Assembly: GCA_024640585.1 (NCBI GenBank)
Contig: JAHEEQ010000001.1
Span: forward strand, 1 to 50,146
Origin: Micrococcales bacterium
GTDB lineage: Bacteria; Actinomycetota; Actinomycetes; S36-B12; UBA5976
Length of the DNA stretch: 50,146 bases
Reading direction: 5' to 3'
The notes beneath the pieces were generated by a model. The model made no database searches and was not told the DNA's origin. It saw only the letters and a list, made by a program, of their open reading frames with translations. Numbering within the stretch: position 1 is the first letter of the stretch; each line of letters begins with the position of its first letter. This document shows, piece after piece, positions 7,738 to 16,628 of this stretch. A program made the position numbers and the translations under genes.

Positions 7738-9105
7738 ATGAAGAAAAAGAGCCTTTTTGCCGGTCTCGTAGTAAGCACAATGCTTGCAACCGGTTTGATC
7801 AGCGCAAACGTCGCTTCAGCGTCACAGCGCACAATCACAATGTGGGTTCCTAGCTCACGAGCATGGCAGTTGAATCAATTCAACCAAGCCGCGGCACGTA
7901 TCGAAGCTAAGCACCCAGGTTTGAACATCCAAATCGTTGGTGGTCAAGACATGGAAGTAACCCTTGCAGCAATCAATGCTGGCAATGGTCCTGACATTTC
8001 CATGGCGAACGGTGTTGGAAACGTCGGCTGGTTCTGTGGAACCGGTGCATGGAAGAACCTAAACAAGTACATCAACGGTGCAAGCGGTATGGACATGAAA
8101 AAGACATACTCTGCTGCTGCTTTGAACGGTATTACTTCAAAGGGTCAAACCTGTGCATTGCCATTCAGTTCTGAAATTTTTGGTTTCTTCTACAACAAAG
8201 ATTTGTTTAAGCAAGCCGGCATCAAGGGTGCTCCAGAAACTCTAAGCCAACTTAAGTCAGCTGCTAAGAAACTTACAGTGATTCGCAATGGTGAAATCAT
8301 CAAAGCTGGTTACTTGCCATGGGCAGGTTACATGGACAATGACATGGAATCAGTATTCCTAGGTATCCAATTCAACGCTCAATGGTTCACATCTAAGAAC
8401 AAAGCTGCTTTCGCTTCTGATCCAGCATGGGCAGAAGCCTTCAAGTGGCAACGTAACTTCATTGCTGATGTTTACGGTGGTGGAAACTTTGCTAAGGGTT
8501 CACAACGTGTCCAAGCTTTCATTGCACAAGCTGGCGCATGGTGGGCATCTGACAACGACTTCAACACAGGTCGTTTGGCAATGGTTGCACATGCTGACTG
8601 GTTGGGTTCACTTTTCTGCAACCCAGACTGGGATCCATTCAACTGCGACAATCCAGATGTGAATTTCGCAGCAGCACCACTTCCTGTAAAAGATTCAATT
8701 CATGACACCCAATACGGTGCTGGCATGGTTGGTAGCAACCCAATGGGTATCTCTCGCGGAACTGACAACATGCGCGATGCATTCACAGTTCTAAAAGAAT
8801 TCACAATGGACAAGAAGTTGGCAATCAACTGGGCAAATACTTATGGTGATCCTTCACACTTGCTAGCTGCACGCCAAGTTGACTCAGGTGTTAAGACACC
8901 TAACTGGTTGAAGCCATTCATCCGCATTTCGAATCACCCTAACTCTGGCTACCACAAGTTGCTAAACACAGGTGAACACGAAGAACTAAATGCAATGAGC
9001 GAACTATTCGCCGCATGGCAGGCAAATAGCTTGAGCAACCTAAAAGATGGTCTTAAAGGAATTGCTCAGGATATAAATGAATTGTTAGCGCGAAACTACA
9101 GCTAA
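7738..9105 (+). CDS. Extracellular sugar-binding protein of an ABC transporter (family 1)
   Basis: The 455-aa product has a signal peptide (MKKKSLFAGLVVSTMLATGL, cleavage near ASA at residue 29) and the fold of family-1 solute-binding proteins: RTITMWVPSS at the mature N terminus, then GGQDMEVTLAAINAGNGPDI, and LPFSSEIFGFFYNKDLFKQAGI in the hinge region. It would capture a sugar at the outer face of the membrane and hand it to the two permeases next door. The surrounding NagA, GlcNAc kinase, GH84 and ROK genes point to GlcNAc or a GlcNAc oligosaccharide as ligand (inference). The ribosome site GAGAGGAAG is strong. No lipobox is seen, so it may be anchored otherwise or free. Confidence 0.85.
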   Translation: MKKKSLFAGLVVSTMLATGLISANVASASQRTITMWVPSSRAWQLNQFNQAAARIEAKHPGLNIQIVGGQDMEVTLAAINAGNGPDISMANGVGNVGWFCGTGAWKNLNKYINGASGMDMKKTYSAAALNGITSKGQTCALPFSSEIFGFFYNKDLFKQAGIKGAPETLSQLKSAAKKLTVIRNGEIIKAGYLPWAGYMDNDMESVFLGIQFNAQWFTSKNKAAFASDPAWAEAFKWQRNFIADVYGGGNFAKGSQRVQAFIAQAGAWWASDNDFNTGRLAMVAHADWLGSLFCNPDWDPFNCDNPDVNFAAAPLPVKDSIHDTQYGAGMVGSNPMGISRGTDNMRDAFTVLKEFTMDKKLAINWANTYGDPSHLLAARQVDSGVKTPNWLKPFIRISNHPNSGYHKLLNTGEHEELNAMSELFAAWQANSLSNLKDGLKGIAQDINELLARNYS

Positions 9106-9107
9106 CA

Positions 9108-10085
9108 ATGTCATTTCCTTCAGGTAAGTCAGTCCGCTCCCCGCGCAAGCGGGGGGCGGCTGCTCCTAAACACGGTGTGAAAACACCGGCCTTTTTTATT
9201 TTCATGTGCATGTTTCCATGGTTGTCGGGATTTTTACTTTTCACCGCGTATCCAATGGTTGCAAGTTTTTACCAATCATTTACGCGCTGGGACATGGTTA
9301 ATGCACCGCGCTGGATTGGTCTAGATAACTACAAGCGCATGTTCTTTCAAGATGATCTTTTCTGGTTATCTTTCAAAAATACTTTGTGGATTTCTGCAAC
9401 GAGTATCCCAATCCGCATTGCTTTTGCAATGTTGACAGCCTTCCTGCTTACAAAAGCAAATAAAACACGCAACATTTGGCGAACCATCTACTTCCTACCA
9501 TCAATGGTTCCAGTCGTTGCAGGTACTTTGATTTTCGCCTGGTTATTCCAACCGTATTTCGGCGTTCTAAACCTTTTCCTAGAGAAACTTGGTTTGGTAA
9601 ACATGAAACACCCACTTATGTGGTTTGACGATCCGAACATGTCAAAGTGGGCACTAATCATCATGGGTCTATGGGGTATTGGCGACACCATGATTATTTT
9701 CTTGGCAGGTTTGCTCGACATTGATAAGTCACTTTATGAAGCTGCAAGCTTGGAAGGTGCAAACGGTTTCCAACAATTCCGCTACGTCACTCTTCCACTG
9801 ATGACTCCAGTAATTTTCTTTTCCGCCGTAACTGGTGTGATTGGTTCATTCCAATACTTCACTCAGGCATATATCGCGACTGGACTTTCAATTAATGGCG
9901 ATTTCTCAAAGTCTATGTACTTCTATGCAACCCACATTTACGAAACAGCATTCCAGCAATACGACATGGGATATGCAGCAGCGCTATCTTGGTTCTTGCT
10001 ATTCGTAACTTTGATTTGCACAGTGGCAATGTTGTTGACTCAAAAGCGTTGGGTTCACTATCCGAATGGATCGATGTTTAAATGA
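9108..10085 (+). CDS. Sugar ABC transporter permease, MalF-like
   Basis: The 325-aa product is an inner-membrane permease of the binding-protein-dependent type. A basic N-terminal tail of about 22 residues precedes six helices; the EAA-loop that docks the ATPase reads YEAASLEGANGFQQFRYVTL (near residues 212-231). It starts two bases after the binding-protein stop and overlaps the second permease by four bases. The tail codes for two strong RNA hairpins and a T-tract (9139-9197), an unusual place for such structure. No ATPase gene is in the island; actinobacterial sugar importers of this class commonly share one MsiK-type ATPase encoded elsewhere. Confidence 0.9.
   Translation: MSFPSGKSVRSPRKRGAAAPKHGVKTPAFFIFMCMFPWLSGFLLFTAYPMVASFYQSFTRWDMVNAPRWIGLDNYKRMFFQDDLFWLSFKNTLWISATSIPIRIAFAMLTAFLLTKANKTRNIWRTIYFLPSMVPVVAGTLIFAWLFQPYFGVLNLFLEKLGLVNMKHPLMWFDDPNMSKWALIIMGLWGIGDTMIIFLAGLLDIDKSLYEAASLEGANGFQQFRYVTLPLMTPVIFFSAVTGVIGSFQYFTQAYIATGLSINGDFSKSMYFYATHIYETAFQQYDMGYAAALSWFLLFVTLICTVAMLLTQKRWVHYPNGSMFK
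9139..9197 (+). terminator. Tandem tetraloop hairpins with T-tract: candidate attenuator inside permease gene
   Basis: Hairpin 1 is CCCCGC-GCAA-GCGGGG (9139-9154). Hairpin 2 is CGGTGT-GAAA-ACACCG (9173-9188), followed after GCC by six T residues (9192-9197). Both stems are perfect and both loops are stable GNRA tetraloops. The structure lies 31-90 bases into the first permease gene. It could protect the upstream binding-protein mRNA or stop part of transcription so that binding protein outnumbers permease. The second element alone meets the usual shape of an intrinsic terminator. Confidence 0.55.
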
Positions 10086-10975
10086 CAGTTGATACCTTTG
10101 AAATGTCTGAAGAGACTGAACTGCAATCGAAAAAAGCATTGCAAAATAAGCGAGTCCGTAAATTCCTTTATGGAATCGCAAACCATTCAGGTTTGTTTGC
10201 AATAGGCGCAATGTTTTTATTCCCGTTCTATCTTGTGGTTGTTGTTTCTTTGATGAATCGCGACCAAGCGCTACTTCGTAGCCTTTGGCCAGATCCAGCT
10301 AGTTGGAGCAACTACACCGAAGTTCTAAATTCTGTGCCTTTCTTGCACTGGACTTGGAATACTTTTGTAATTGCAGGTTTGAGCGTGGTTGGCGCAGTTA
10401 TTGCGAACGTTCCGCCAGCTTATGCACTTTCCCATTTGCATTGGAAGGGTCGTCAGACTGTCTTCATCTTCATCCTCGGAACAATGATGCTTCCAGGTCA
10501 AGTAACGATGATTCCGGTCTACGTAACCTTCGCAAAATTCGGCTGGATTCCTTCTAACTTGCCGTTGATTGTGCCCAACTTCTTTGCCGGTGCGTTTTCA
10601 ATCTTCTTGCTTCGCCAGTTCTTCGTGAGTATTCCCTCTGAACTAACTGACGCAGGTCGAGTCGATGGATGTAACGAATGGCAGTTGATGATGCGAATCA
10701 TCGTGCCACTTGCTAAACCTGCGATTTATGCAATTGCGATTTTCACTTTCATCGGTCAGTGGAACGACTTCTTTGGTGCAAAGATTTATCTCTCAGCGGA
10801 TCCAAATCTTTGGACCTTGGGTATTGGTCTTACGCAGTTTGGAAATGAGCACGCGACAAATATGAATACGACTATGGCGGCATCGGTGCTCTTTATGCTG
10901 CCGCTCATCATTGTGTTCTTCTTCGCCCAAAAAGTGTTCGTCGAAGGCGTAACGCTGACTGGCGTTAAGGGTTAA
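10082..10975 (+). CDS. Sugar ABC transporter permease, MalG-like
   Basis: The 297-aa product is the second permease of the pair, with a cytoplasmic N-terminal tail of about 30 residues, a first helix (GLFAIGAMFLFPFYLVVVVS), and the EAA-type loop LTDAGRVDGCNEWQLMMRIIVPL, here with DAGRVDG in place of the usual EAARIDG. The C terminus EGVTLTGVKG is typical of MalG-like permeases. It overlaps the first permease by the ATGA arrangement, so the two are co-translated and should form a heterodimer in the membrane. A perfect bidirectional terminator follows 14 bases after the stop. Confidence 0.9.
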   Translation: MTVDTFEMSEETELQSKKALQNKRVRKFLYGIANHSGLFAIGAMFLFPFYLVVVVSLMNRDQALLRSLWPDPASWSNYTEVLNSVPFLHWTWNTFVIAGLSVVGAVIANVPPAYALSHLHWKGRQTVFIFILGTMMLPGQVTMIPVYVTFAKFGWIPSNLPLIVPNFFAGAFSIFLLRQFFVSIPSELTDAGRVDGCNEWQLMMRIIVPLAKPAIYAIAIFTFIGQWNDFFGAKIYLSADPNLWTLGIGLTQFGNEHATNMNTTMAASVLFMLPLIIVFFFAQKVFVEGVTLTGVKG

Positions 10976-10989
10976 TTTTGAAAAACTAG

Positions 10990-11027
10990 AAATGGCAACT
11001 TAGTTCGAGTGAACTAAGTTGCCATTT
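10990..11027. terminator. Bidirectional terminator overlapping the end of nagA
   Basis: AAATGGCAACTTAGTTC (10990-11006) is the exact reverse complement of 11011-11027, with loop GAGT and a T-run after the right arm. On the plus strand it ends the transporter operon. On the minus strand its right arm and loop encode the last residues of NagA (NLVHSN), so the coding end and the terminator share bases. Confidence 0.9.
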
Positions 11028-12115
11028 TTGTATACAGATTTGATGCCTTCATTCCAAATAATGAAGTTTGATTTCTTTCCAACCTGAAGTGATCCAACTT
11101 CACTTAATCCAATGGCATTTGCAGGAGCTGTAGAGGTTGCCCAGGACGCTTCGACCAAATCAAAGTTGTAAATGTTGATCAACCGATCAAAAACTCTTTC
11201 CATATTCAATGTGCTACCAGCCAATGTTTTGGTGCCTGCGATTACGGCAACATCATCAGCACAGGTGACTGTTAAGCCACCTAAGTTGTATTCGCCATCT
11301 GGCATTCCAGCAGCAGACATTGCATCAGTTACAGCCAAAAACTGCCGTTTTTTCGCAGTGTGAGCTAAAGCGATACTAAGGTCTCCAACATGTTTGCCGT
11401 CAGTGATTAGTTCCACGTACAGTCTCGGATCTGTAAGTGCGACATCGGCTAATCCGCTTTCGCGATGGTGCAAAGAACGCATTGCATTGAATAAGTGTGT
11501 AACGACTGTCGCTCCGGCATTCGCTCCCGAAATTGCGTCGTCAGAAGTTGCATCTGAGTGACCAAGTGCAACTGTCACACCGTTCTTAACAAACTCACCG
11601 ATTGCACTGATTGCATTTTCAAGTTCGGGCGCCATGGTGATCATTTTTAACGTGCCATTTGCAGCTTCGACAATTTCTTTAACTGATTGTCCATCAGGTG
11701 ATGTAAGTACAGCCGGATTTTGGGCACCACATTTTGCACCAGAAAGAAATGGCCCTTCAAGATGGATTCCGGCGATTGCATCTTTTGGCACCAACGCCGA
11801 AAGTTGCTTGATAAGTGAAATTTGTTTTTCAACCGGTGCACTTACCAAACTTGCCAAGACGGAAGTGGTCCCGTGTTGTAAATGAAAACCTGCAGCAGCT
11901 TCTGCATTTGAAATGTCGTCGAATGAAAAGCCACCACCACCGTGGCAATGAATGTCTACAAATCCAGGAATCAGTGTTCCGTCTGTGGTGATATCGGCTT
12001 CAATATTCTGGTCATCTGAAATATCAGTTATCAATCCAGCATCATTGAAAGATAGGACACCGTTGTAAATTACTTTTTCAGGTGTGACGATTTTCGATGC
12101 GCGGATAGAAGTCAT
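11000..12115 (-). CDS. nagA: N-acetylglucosamine-6-phosphate deacetylase
   Basis: The product (371 aa) has the amidohydrolase features of NagA: metal-binding HCHGGGG in the motif VDIHCHGGGG, the glutamate in GIHLEGPFL, His in VALGHSDA, VTHLFNAM with the substrate-binding His, and catalytic Asp in AVTDAMSAAGMPDG. It removes the acetyl group of GlcNAc-6-phosphate in the cytoplasm, giving glucosamine-6-phosphate and acetate. I start it at ATG 12115 (MTSIRASKIV); a TTG at 12133 lies inside the end of the SIS gene. It follows the SIS-domain gene by four bases, so both are one operon. Acetate released here could re-enter metabolism through AckA-Pta (36.6-39.9 kb). Confidence 0.94.
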   Translation of the reverse strand: MTSIRASKIVTPEKVIYNGVLSFNDAGLITDISDDQNIEADITTDGTLIPGFVDIHCHGGGGFSFDDISNAEAAAGFHLQHGTTSVLASLVSAPVEKQISLIKQLSALVPKDAIAGIHLEGPFLSGAKCGAQNPAVLTSPDGQSVKEIVEAANGTLKMITMAPELENAISAIGEFVKNGVTVALGHSDATSDDAISGANAGATVVTHLFNAMRSLHHRESGLADVALTDPRLYVELITDGKHVGDLSIALAHTAKKRQFLAVTDAMSAAGMPDGEYNLGGLTVTCADDVAVIAGTKTLAGSTLNMERVFDRLINIYNFDLVEASWATSTAPANAIGLSEVGSLQVGKKSNFIIWNEGIKSVYKNGNLVHSN

Positions 12116-12119
12116 GAGT

Positions 12120-12998
12120 TCAGGATAGAACAACCGAGCGTGAAAGGTGACGTGGTTGGTCTGGATTCACATTTCGCTTGCGAGCGAGTTCTGCTGCAGT
12201 GCGATGGGCAAGGACCAAATGCGCCATTGGATCGATGTCGCGGGTTTCGAAAAATGCACCAGTCGCTTCGACATCCTTTTGGAGATTTGCAGGTGGTGTT
12301 CCGAAGCACCAAACCACACGACCTGGCTGTGCAATAGAGATTGGCCCATGTCGATAATCCATGGCTGGATGTGTTTCTGCCCAGAATTGTGCGGTTTCAC
12401 GAGTCTTTAGAGCGGCTTCGCTAGCCATTGCAATTGACCAGCCGGTGCCGAGGAAAGAGATTTGTTCAGCGGATGCATACGTCTCAACGGATTCGCTGAG
12501 CATTGCCTTTGCCTGTTCGCTAGCTAGCGTTAGGTCTTGGCCGATATGAGCGCGAAGTAGTGCCAAAGTGCTGGTAGCGAATCGGGTCGAGACCACAGAC
12601 TTTTCAGAGGCAAAGTCCAAGACGATCGAATGGCTTGCTGCTTCAGTTGCTGGCGATTCGTGTTTTTCGGTGATTACGACTGTTGGAACTTTGCCTTTGA
12701 GTTGGTTCAAAACTCTGACGGTTTCGGTCGTGGTGCCTGTTCGAGTCAGGGCAATCACACGGTCGTAAGACCTGCGATAGTTCATTTCGCTTGCGGTAAA
12801 TGAGTCCGCTTCTCCAGCCCCCGTGCTCTCACGAAGTAGGGCAAATGCCATAGACATAAACCAAGAGGTTCCACAGCCAACAACAGCCACCCGCTCACCC
12901 TTTTGGGGCAGGATCTCACGAAATTGCTCAGACAAGGCCGCTGCCTGTAGCCAATTTTCGGGCTGGGTGGATATCTCAGCGTCGATGTGAAATGTCAT
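12120..12998 (-). CDS. SIS-domain glucosamine-6-phosphate deaminase/isomerase (NagB-II/AgaS-like)
   Basis: The product has two sugar-isomerase (SIS) domains and no glutaminase domain. Domain 1 contains VAVVGCGTSWFMSMAFALL and IALTRTGTTTETV (phosphosugar loop); domain 2 contains ISFLGTGWSIAMASEAALK followed by ETAQFWAETHPAMDYRHGP, the GlmS-type catalytic region. This is the plan of NagB-II and AgaS enzymes, which turn glucosamine-6-phosphate (or galactosamine-6-phosphate) into a ketose phosphate plus ammonia. No classical NagB is in the island, so this gene probably fills that step after NagA. The start is ATG 12998, eight bases after a perfect AAGGAG; a GTG at 13007 overlaps that site and is less likely. 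Confidence 0.85.
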   Translation of the reverse strand: MTFHIDAEISTQPENWLQAAALSEQFREILPQKGERVAVVGCGTSWFMSMAFALLRESTGAGEADSFTASEMNYRRSYDRVIALTRTGTTTETVRVLNQLKGKVPTVVITEKHESPATEAASHSIVLDFASEKSVVSTRFATSTLALLRAHIGQDLTLASEQAKAMLSESVETYASAEQISFLGTGWSIAMASEAALKTRETAQFWAETHPAMDYRHGPISIAQPGRVVWCFGTPPANLQKDVEATGAFFETRDIDPMAHLVLAHRTAAELARKRNVNPDQPRHLSRSVVLS

Positions 12999-13052
12999 GA
13001 GAGGCACTCCTTCTGTTTGTGGGGCAATCTGTTAGGCGGATTTGGCGATTTA

Positions 13053-13102
13053 TTGTAAAGTATCCTAACGCAACAAGGGTAGGCGCTTAACAGAGTTAAC
13101 CT
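13053..13102. promoter_or_regulatory. Divergent control region of nagA/SIS operon and ROK operon
   Basis: The 130-bp spacer between the two divergent operons holds TGTAAAGTATCCTAAC (13054-13069), akin to the site before the transporter, and, further on, CTTAACAGAGTTAACC (13086-13101), in which TTAAC recurs. Clustered GTTA/TAAC half-sites in a two-way promoter region suggest control of both sides by the ROK protein. Exact promoters cannot be fixed from sequence alone. Confidence 0.35.
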
Positions 13103-13128
13103 ATTTTCACTAAGAATTTGGAGGACCG

Positions 13129-14349
13129 ATGAGTGATCTAACTGCTCAAGTAGTTCCTTCATACTTACGTGAATTGAACGAACGCCGTGTCCTTGATATT
13201 TTGCGGGAGCAAGGCCCAGCACATGCTGCCCAAATTGCCCGCCTTGCAGGACTCTCGCGCCCAACTTCTGCACAGGTTTTACGCGCACTCGTTGATGTTG
13301 GCTTGGTAGAAGAGCAAATGCCGATGAGTGGTGATCCGCGGCGTGCAAAATCTATGTTCTATGCAGTTTCAAATCTTGGTGCTGTACTGACTGTCGATAT
13401 CGGTGCGAGATTCATCCGCGCATCTGTTGGTGATGTCAATGGAACTCAATTAGCGGTTGCAAGTCATCCACTTACCGAAACCACTTTGGCAAATGTAATA
13501 AAGACAATGCACTCGGCAGTTGAAGAAGTTTTGGCTACATCCAAATACAAGCCAAAAGATATTTTGAGTTTTGTAGTTGGTTCACCAGGTGTTGTTGATC
13601 TTGCAGCTGGTCAAATTGCAATTGCCGGAACAATCGGCGAACTTGAAGGCGTGAAGCTCGCCGAAGTTTTGGAAAAAGAATTCAATTTCAAACCAGTGGT
13701 TGAAAATGATGTGAATCTAGTTGCAATTGCAGAACAGAATTTTGGTGCCGGAAAAAATATCGATACTTTTGCAGTGCTTTCGGTTGGTTCCGGTATTGGT
13801 GCAGGACTAATAATCAATGGCGAAATACATCGTGGCCACCGCGGCGCTGCTGGTGAAATTTTCTACATTCCGTTGGCAGGTGCTGAAGATGTGCGTCATA
13901 GCAGCACCGACCCATCAAGCGGAAATATCGAAGCATTTGCAGCTTCAATCGCCAATAACTATCCAGACACCAAACTTGTAACGCCATACAAAACAGTTGA
14001 CATTTTTCAAGCCGCACGTTTCAAAGACCCACTAGCACTTGCAGTCGTTGCAAATGTCGCCGAAAGAATTGCACTTTATGTTTCTGCAATTACTTCAGTT
14101 ATCGATGTTGAGTCTGTGATTTTGAGCGGTGGTATCGGTAGGCAGGCGGATGTACTTTTGGCCGAAATTCGTGCAATAACTGCTCGCATAGTTCCTTATG
14201 CACCAGACATTGCAGTTTCAGAACTGGGCGACAATGCGATTTTGTTAGGTGGAAGTGCACTTGGAACAAAGATTGCCCAAGACACTGTATTTGCAAGGCG
14301 TTCAAACGCCTATTCAGCAGCACGTGAAAGTGCAGACATCGCGTTATGA
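13129..14349 (+). CDS. ROK-family transcriptional regulator (NagC-like)
   Basis: The 406-aa protein begins with a winged helix (VLDILREQGPAHAAQIARLAGLSRPTSAQVLRALVDVGLV) and continues into a ROK sugar-kinase-like domain (LTVDIGARFIRASVGDVNG; VVGSPGVVD; VVENDVNLVAIAEQNFG; VGSGIGAGLIINGEIHRGHRGAAGE). The zinc motif CxCGxxGC usual after the GHRGxAGE block is missing, which suits a repressor rather than a kinase. It probably senses an amino sugar or its phosphate and controls the transporter, nag and glycosidase genes. The start has a strong GGAGGA site. It overlaps the GH4 gene by four bases, so it heads the catabolic operon. Confidence 0.88.
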   Translation: MSDLTAQVVPSYLRELNERRVLDILREQGPAHAAQIARLAGLSRPTSAQVLRALVDVGLVEEQMPMSGDPRRAKSMFYAVSNLGAVLTVDIGARFIRASVGDVNGTQLAVASHPLTETTLANVIKTMHSAVEEVLATSKYKPKDILSFVVGSPGVVDLAAGQIAIAGTIGELEGVKLAEVLEKEFNFKPVVENDVNLVAIAEQNFGAGKNIDTFAVLSVGSGIGAGLIINGEIHRGHRGAAGEIFYIPLAGAEDVRHSSTDPSSGNIEAFAASIANNYPDTKLVTPYKTVDIFQAARFKDPLALAVVANVAERIALYVSAITSVIDVESVILSGGIGRQADVLLAEIRAITARIVPYAPDIAVSELGDNAILLGGSALGTKIAQDTVFARRSNAYSAARESADIAL

Positions 14350-15629
14350 AATTAGCAGTTATTGGAGGCGGCTCAACCTACACACCAGAACTTATTGATG
14401 GTGTCCTTTTGCGTCGAGATCGTTTGCCAATCACCACAATCACACTTTGCGACATCGACCTCGAAAGATTGAAAATTGTCAGTGATTTTGCTCGCAGAAT
14501 GGTTGCAGCCTCTGGTGGTGGAATCGAAATTGAAACCACCAACAGTCAAGCGGAGGCTGTTAAAGGTGCACGATTTGTGGTCAGCCAATTTCGCATTGGA
14601 AATCAAGCAGCACGTCATCGTGACGAAATGCTTGGCCGTGAATTCAATTTAGTTGGACAAGAAACTGTCGGTGTTGGCGGATTTGCTAAAGGCCTTCGCA
14701 CTATTCCGGTTGCTTTGAAACTTGCTGACGAAATTTTGAAGCATGCGCCGGGTGCTCAACTTCTAAACTTCACAAATCCTGCTGGAATGATTACAGAAGC
14801 TTTACTTTCCGAGCGCCCTGAATTAAACACAATTGGTCTATGTAATGTTCCTTGGAATATTAAGAATGAAATTTCAACAACTTTAGGCAAACCATTCAAA
14901 GACCTAGAACTCGACTATGTGGGTTTGAATCATTTGTCTTGGGTTCGAGGACTTCGTTTTGAAGGAAAAGATCTTTCAAATGACGCAATCAAAGGTTTCC
15001 GTGGATTAACCGGAAAACAAGCACCTGGCGATGATGACCCAATTTGGCAGCCAGAAAGTATTGACGCTATCGAAGCAATTCCAAACTATTACTTGCTCTA
15101 CTACTACGAGACTCAGCAATGGTTGTCATACCAAAAGAAACACAACACACGCGCAAGCGAAGTGATGGAAATCGAAAAAGAACTTTTCAAGAAATACCAA
15201 GATCCTGATTTGAACCACAAGCCTGAAGAGCTAATGAAACGTGGCGGTGCTTATTACTCTGATTCGGCTGCGGAATTGATGGCGGATATTGCAAGCGATG
15301 CGGGCACAATCCACATCGTCAACGCCAAACACAAAGGTGCAGTGCCGGGCATGATTTCTGATGCAGTCATGGAGATTCCCTGCACCATAAATGCAAATGG
15401 CGCTACACCAATCGCAACCACTGCAATGCGACCTGATGTCCACGCACTTGTCAATACAGTCAAAGATTTCGAATTGCTTACTATTCAAGCCGCAGTTCAT
15501 GGAGACACTGATGCTGCGCTAAGAGCATTGATTGCAAATCCGCTTGGTCCAGATCTTTCAATTGCACCAAAACTCTGGAAGCGTTTGAAAGAAGAACACA
15601 AAGGTTTACTTGGAGCACTAGATGACTGA
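14346..15629 (+). CDS. Glycoside hydrolase family 4 (6-phospho-beta-glycosidase type)
   Basis: The 427-aa protein is a GH4 enzyme, a cytoplasmic NAD- and Mn-dependent glycosidase that works by oxidation and elimination at the sugar ring. Visible features are the dinucleotide loop LAVIGGGSTYTPEL at the N terminus, QETVGVGGFAKGLRTIPVAL, NFTNPAGMITEAL, and the metal ligands Cys in IGLCNVPWN and His in VGLNHLSWVRG, of the 6-phospho-beta-glucosidase subtype. Its place between a GlcNAc-type regulator and GlcNAc kinase suggests a phosphorylated amino-sugar disaccharide or related glycoside as substrate; that is inference, as no characterised specificity can be read. It overlaps the kinase gene by eight bases. 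Confidence 0.88.
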   Translation: MKLAVIGGGSTYTPELIDGVLLRRDRLPITTITLCDIDLERLKIVSDFARRMVAASGGGIEIETTNSQAEAVKGARFVVSQFRIGNQAARHRDEMLGREFNLVGQETVGVGGFAKGLRTIPVALKLADEILKHAPGAQLLNFTNPAGMITEALLSERPELNTIGLCNVPWNIKNEISTTLGKPFKDLELDYVGLNHLSWVRGLRFEGKDLSNDAIKGFRGLTGKQAPGDDDPIWQPESIDAIEAIPNYYLLYYYETQQWLSYQKKHNTRASEVMEIEKELFKKYQDPDLNHKPEELMKRGGAYYSDSAAELMADIASDAGTIHIVNAKHKGAVPGMISDAVMEIPCTINANGATPIATTAMRPDVHALVNTVKDFELLTIQAAVHGDTDAALRALIANPLGPDLSIAPKLWKRLKEEHKGLLGALDD

Positions 15630-16620
15630 TGTATATCTAGGTGTTGATGCAGGCGGCACAAAAACTCACGCCGCAGTCATGAATTCAACAGGTCAAATCA
15701 TTGGAGTCGGTGTGGCTGGTACTGGCAATTGGGAAAGAGTTGGTCTCACTGCATCTGTTCGTGAGCTATTTGTTGCAATCGACGAAGCTTTATTTGACGC
15801 AAATGTCAATCGAAATGATGTTAAGTACGCATCATTCGCGCTCGCTGGAATCGACTGGCCAAGCGACAGCGAAATGATGGCAAAAGCAATTTCTGAAACT
15901 GGGCTTGGTTGCAAACCGATGGTTTTGAATGATGCATTTGCAGTTTTATTCGCTGGAAGCCCAAGCGGCATTGGCGTAGCGTCAATTGCAGGAACGGGTG
16001 GGAAAACGGTTGCAAGTGATGGTCAAGTCACTCGAGAAACTTTAGGTATGCACTTAGGCGAAGGTGGCGGAGCGGGACAAATCGTTAGTGGTGCCCTTGA
16101 AATTGTTGCACAGATGTATCACGGTCAACGCCCAAAAACAGCCATGTTTGATCAGGTTCTAAAGGAACTCGGCAAGCCAAATGCACACAGCCTTTTCCAA
16201 GCTGTTGCTCGCGAAAACTTAGGAATCGATGAGGCGCTTGCGCCAATCTTTTTTGAGTTGGCTCTTGACGGAGATGATGCAGCGATTGAATTAGTTGCTT
16301 CAACTGCTCGTCAACATGCACATGATGTTTTGGGTATGGTTTCTCAAATGAATTTCAATGGCCCGATTCCCCTCATTCGAGCAGGCGGATTGCACACAGC
16401 CGAAAACCAGATTTTTGACGACGCATTTACGCAAATAATCGAAAGTTCTTCATATAAATTTGTCTCTTCAGTTTTGTCAGTTGTACCAGTAGTAGGCGCG
16501 TTGATGCACGCTGCAATCGTCAACAATGGTGGAATGCCAACCGATGTTCGTGAACAGTTATTGAAGGATGCAATGGTTCGCGACCATGATTTTCGTTTAA
16601 TAAATCTGCAAGCTGGTTAG
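15622..16620 (+). CDS. nagK: N-acetylglucosamine kinase (BadF/BadG family)
   Basis: The 332-aa product starts with the ASKHA phosphate loop YLGVDAGGTKTHAAVMN, followed by GTGNWERVG (the acetamido-sugar site of this family), NDAFAVLFAG and the second phosphate/adenosine motifs SIAGTGGKTVA and HLGEGGGAGQIVSGAL. This is the BadF/BadG/BcrA/BcrD-type kinase class that includes the NAGK enzymes acting on GlcNAc. It would phosphorylate GlcNAc released in the cytoplasm, giving the substrate of NagA. Glucosamine kinase is an alternative. It is in an operon with GH4 (8-bp overlap) and GH84 (8-bp gap). Confidence 0.85.
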   Translation: MTDVYLGVDAGGTKTHAAVMNSTGQIIGVGVAGTGNWERVGLTASVRELFVAIDEALFDANVNRNDVKYASFALAGIDWPSDSEMMAKAISETGLGCKPMVLNDAFAVLFAGSPSGIGVASIAGTGGKTVASDGQVTRETLGMHLGEGGGAGQIVSGALEIVAQMYHGQRPKTAMFDQVLKELGKPNAHSLFQAVARENLGIDEALAPIFFELALDGDDAAIELVASTARQHAHDVLGMVSQMNFNGPIPLIRAGGLHTAENQIFDDAFTQIIESSSYKFVSSVLSVVPVVGALMHAAIVNNGGMPTDVREQLLKDAMVRDHDFRLINLQAG

Positions 16621-16628
16621 GAGCAAAC

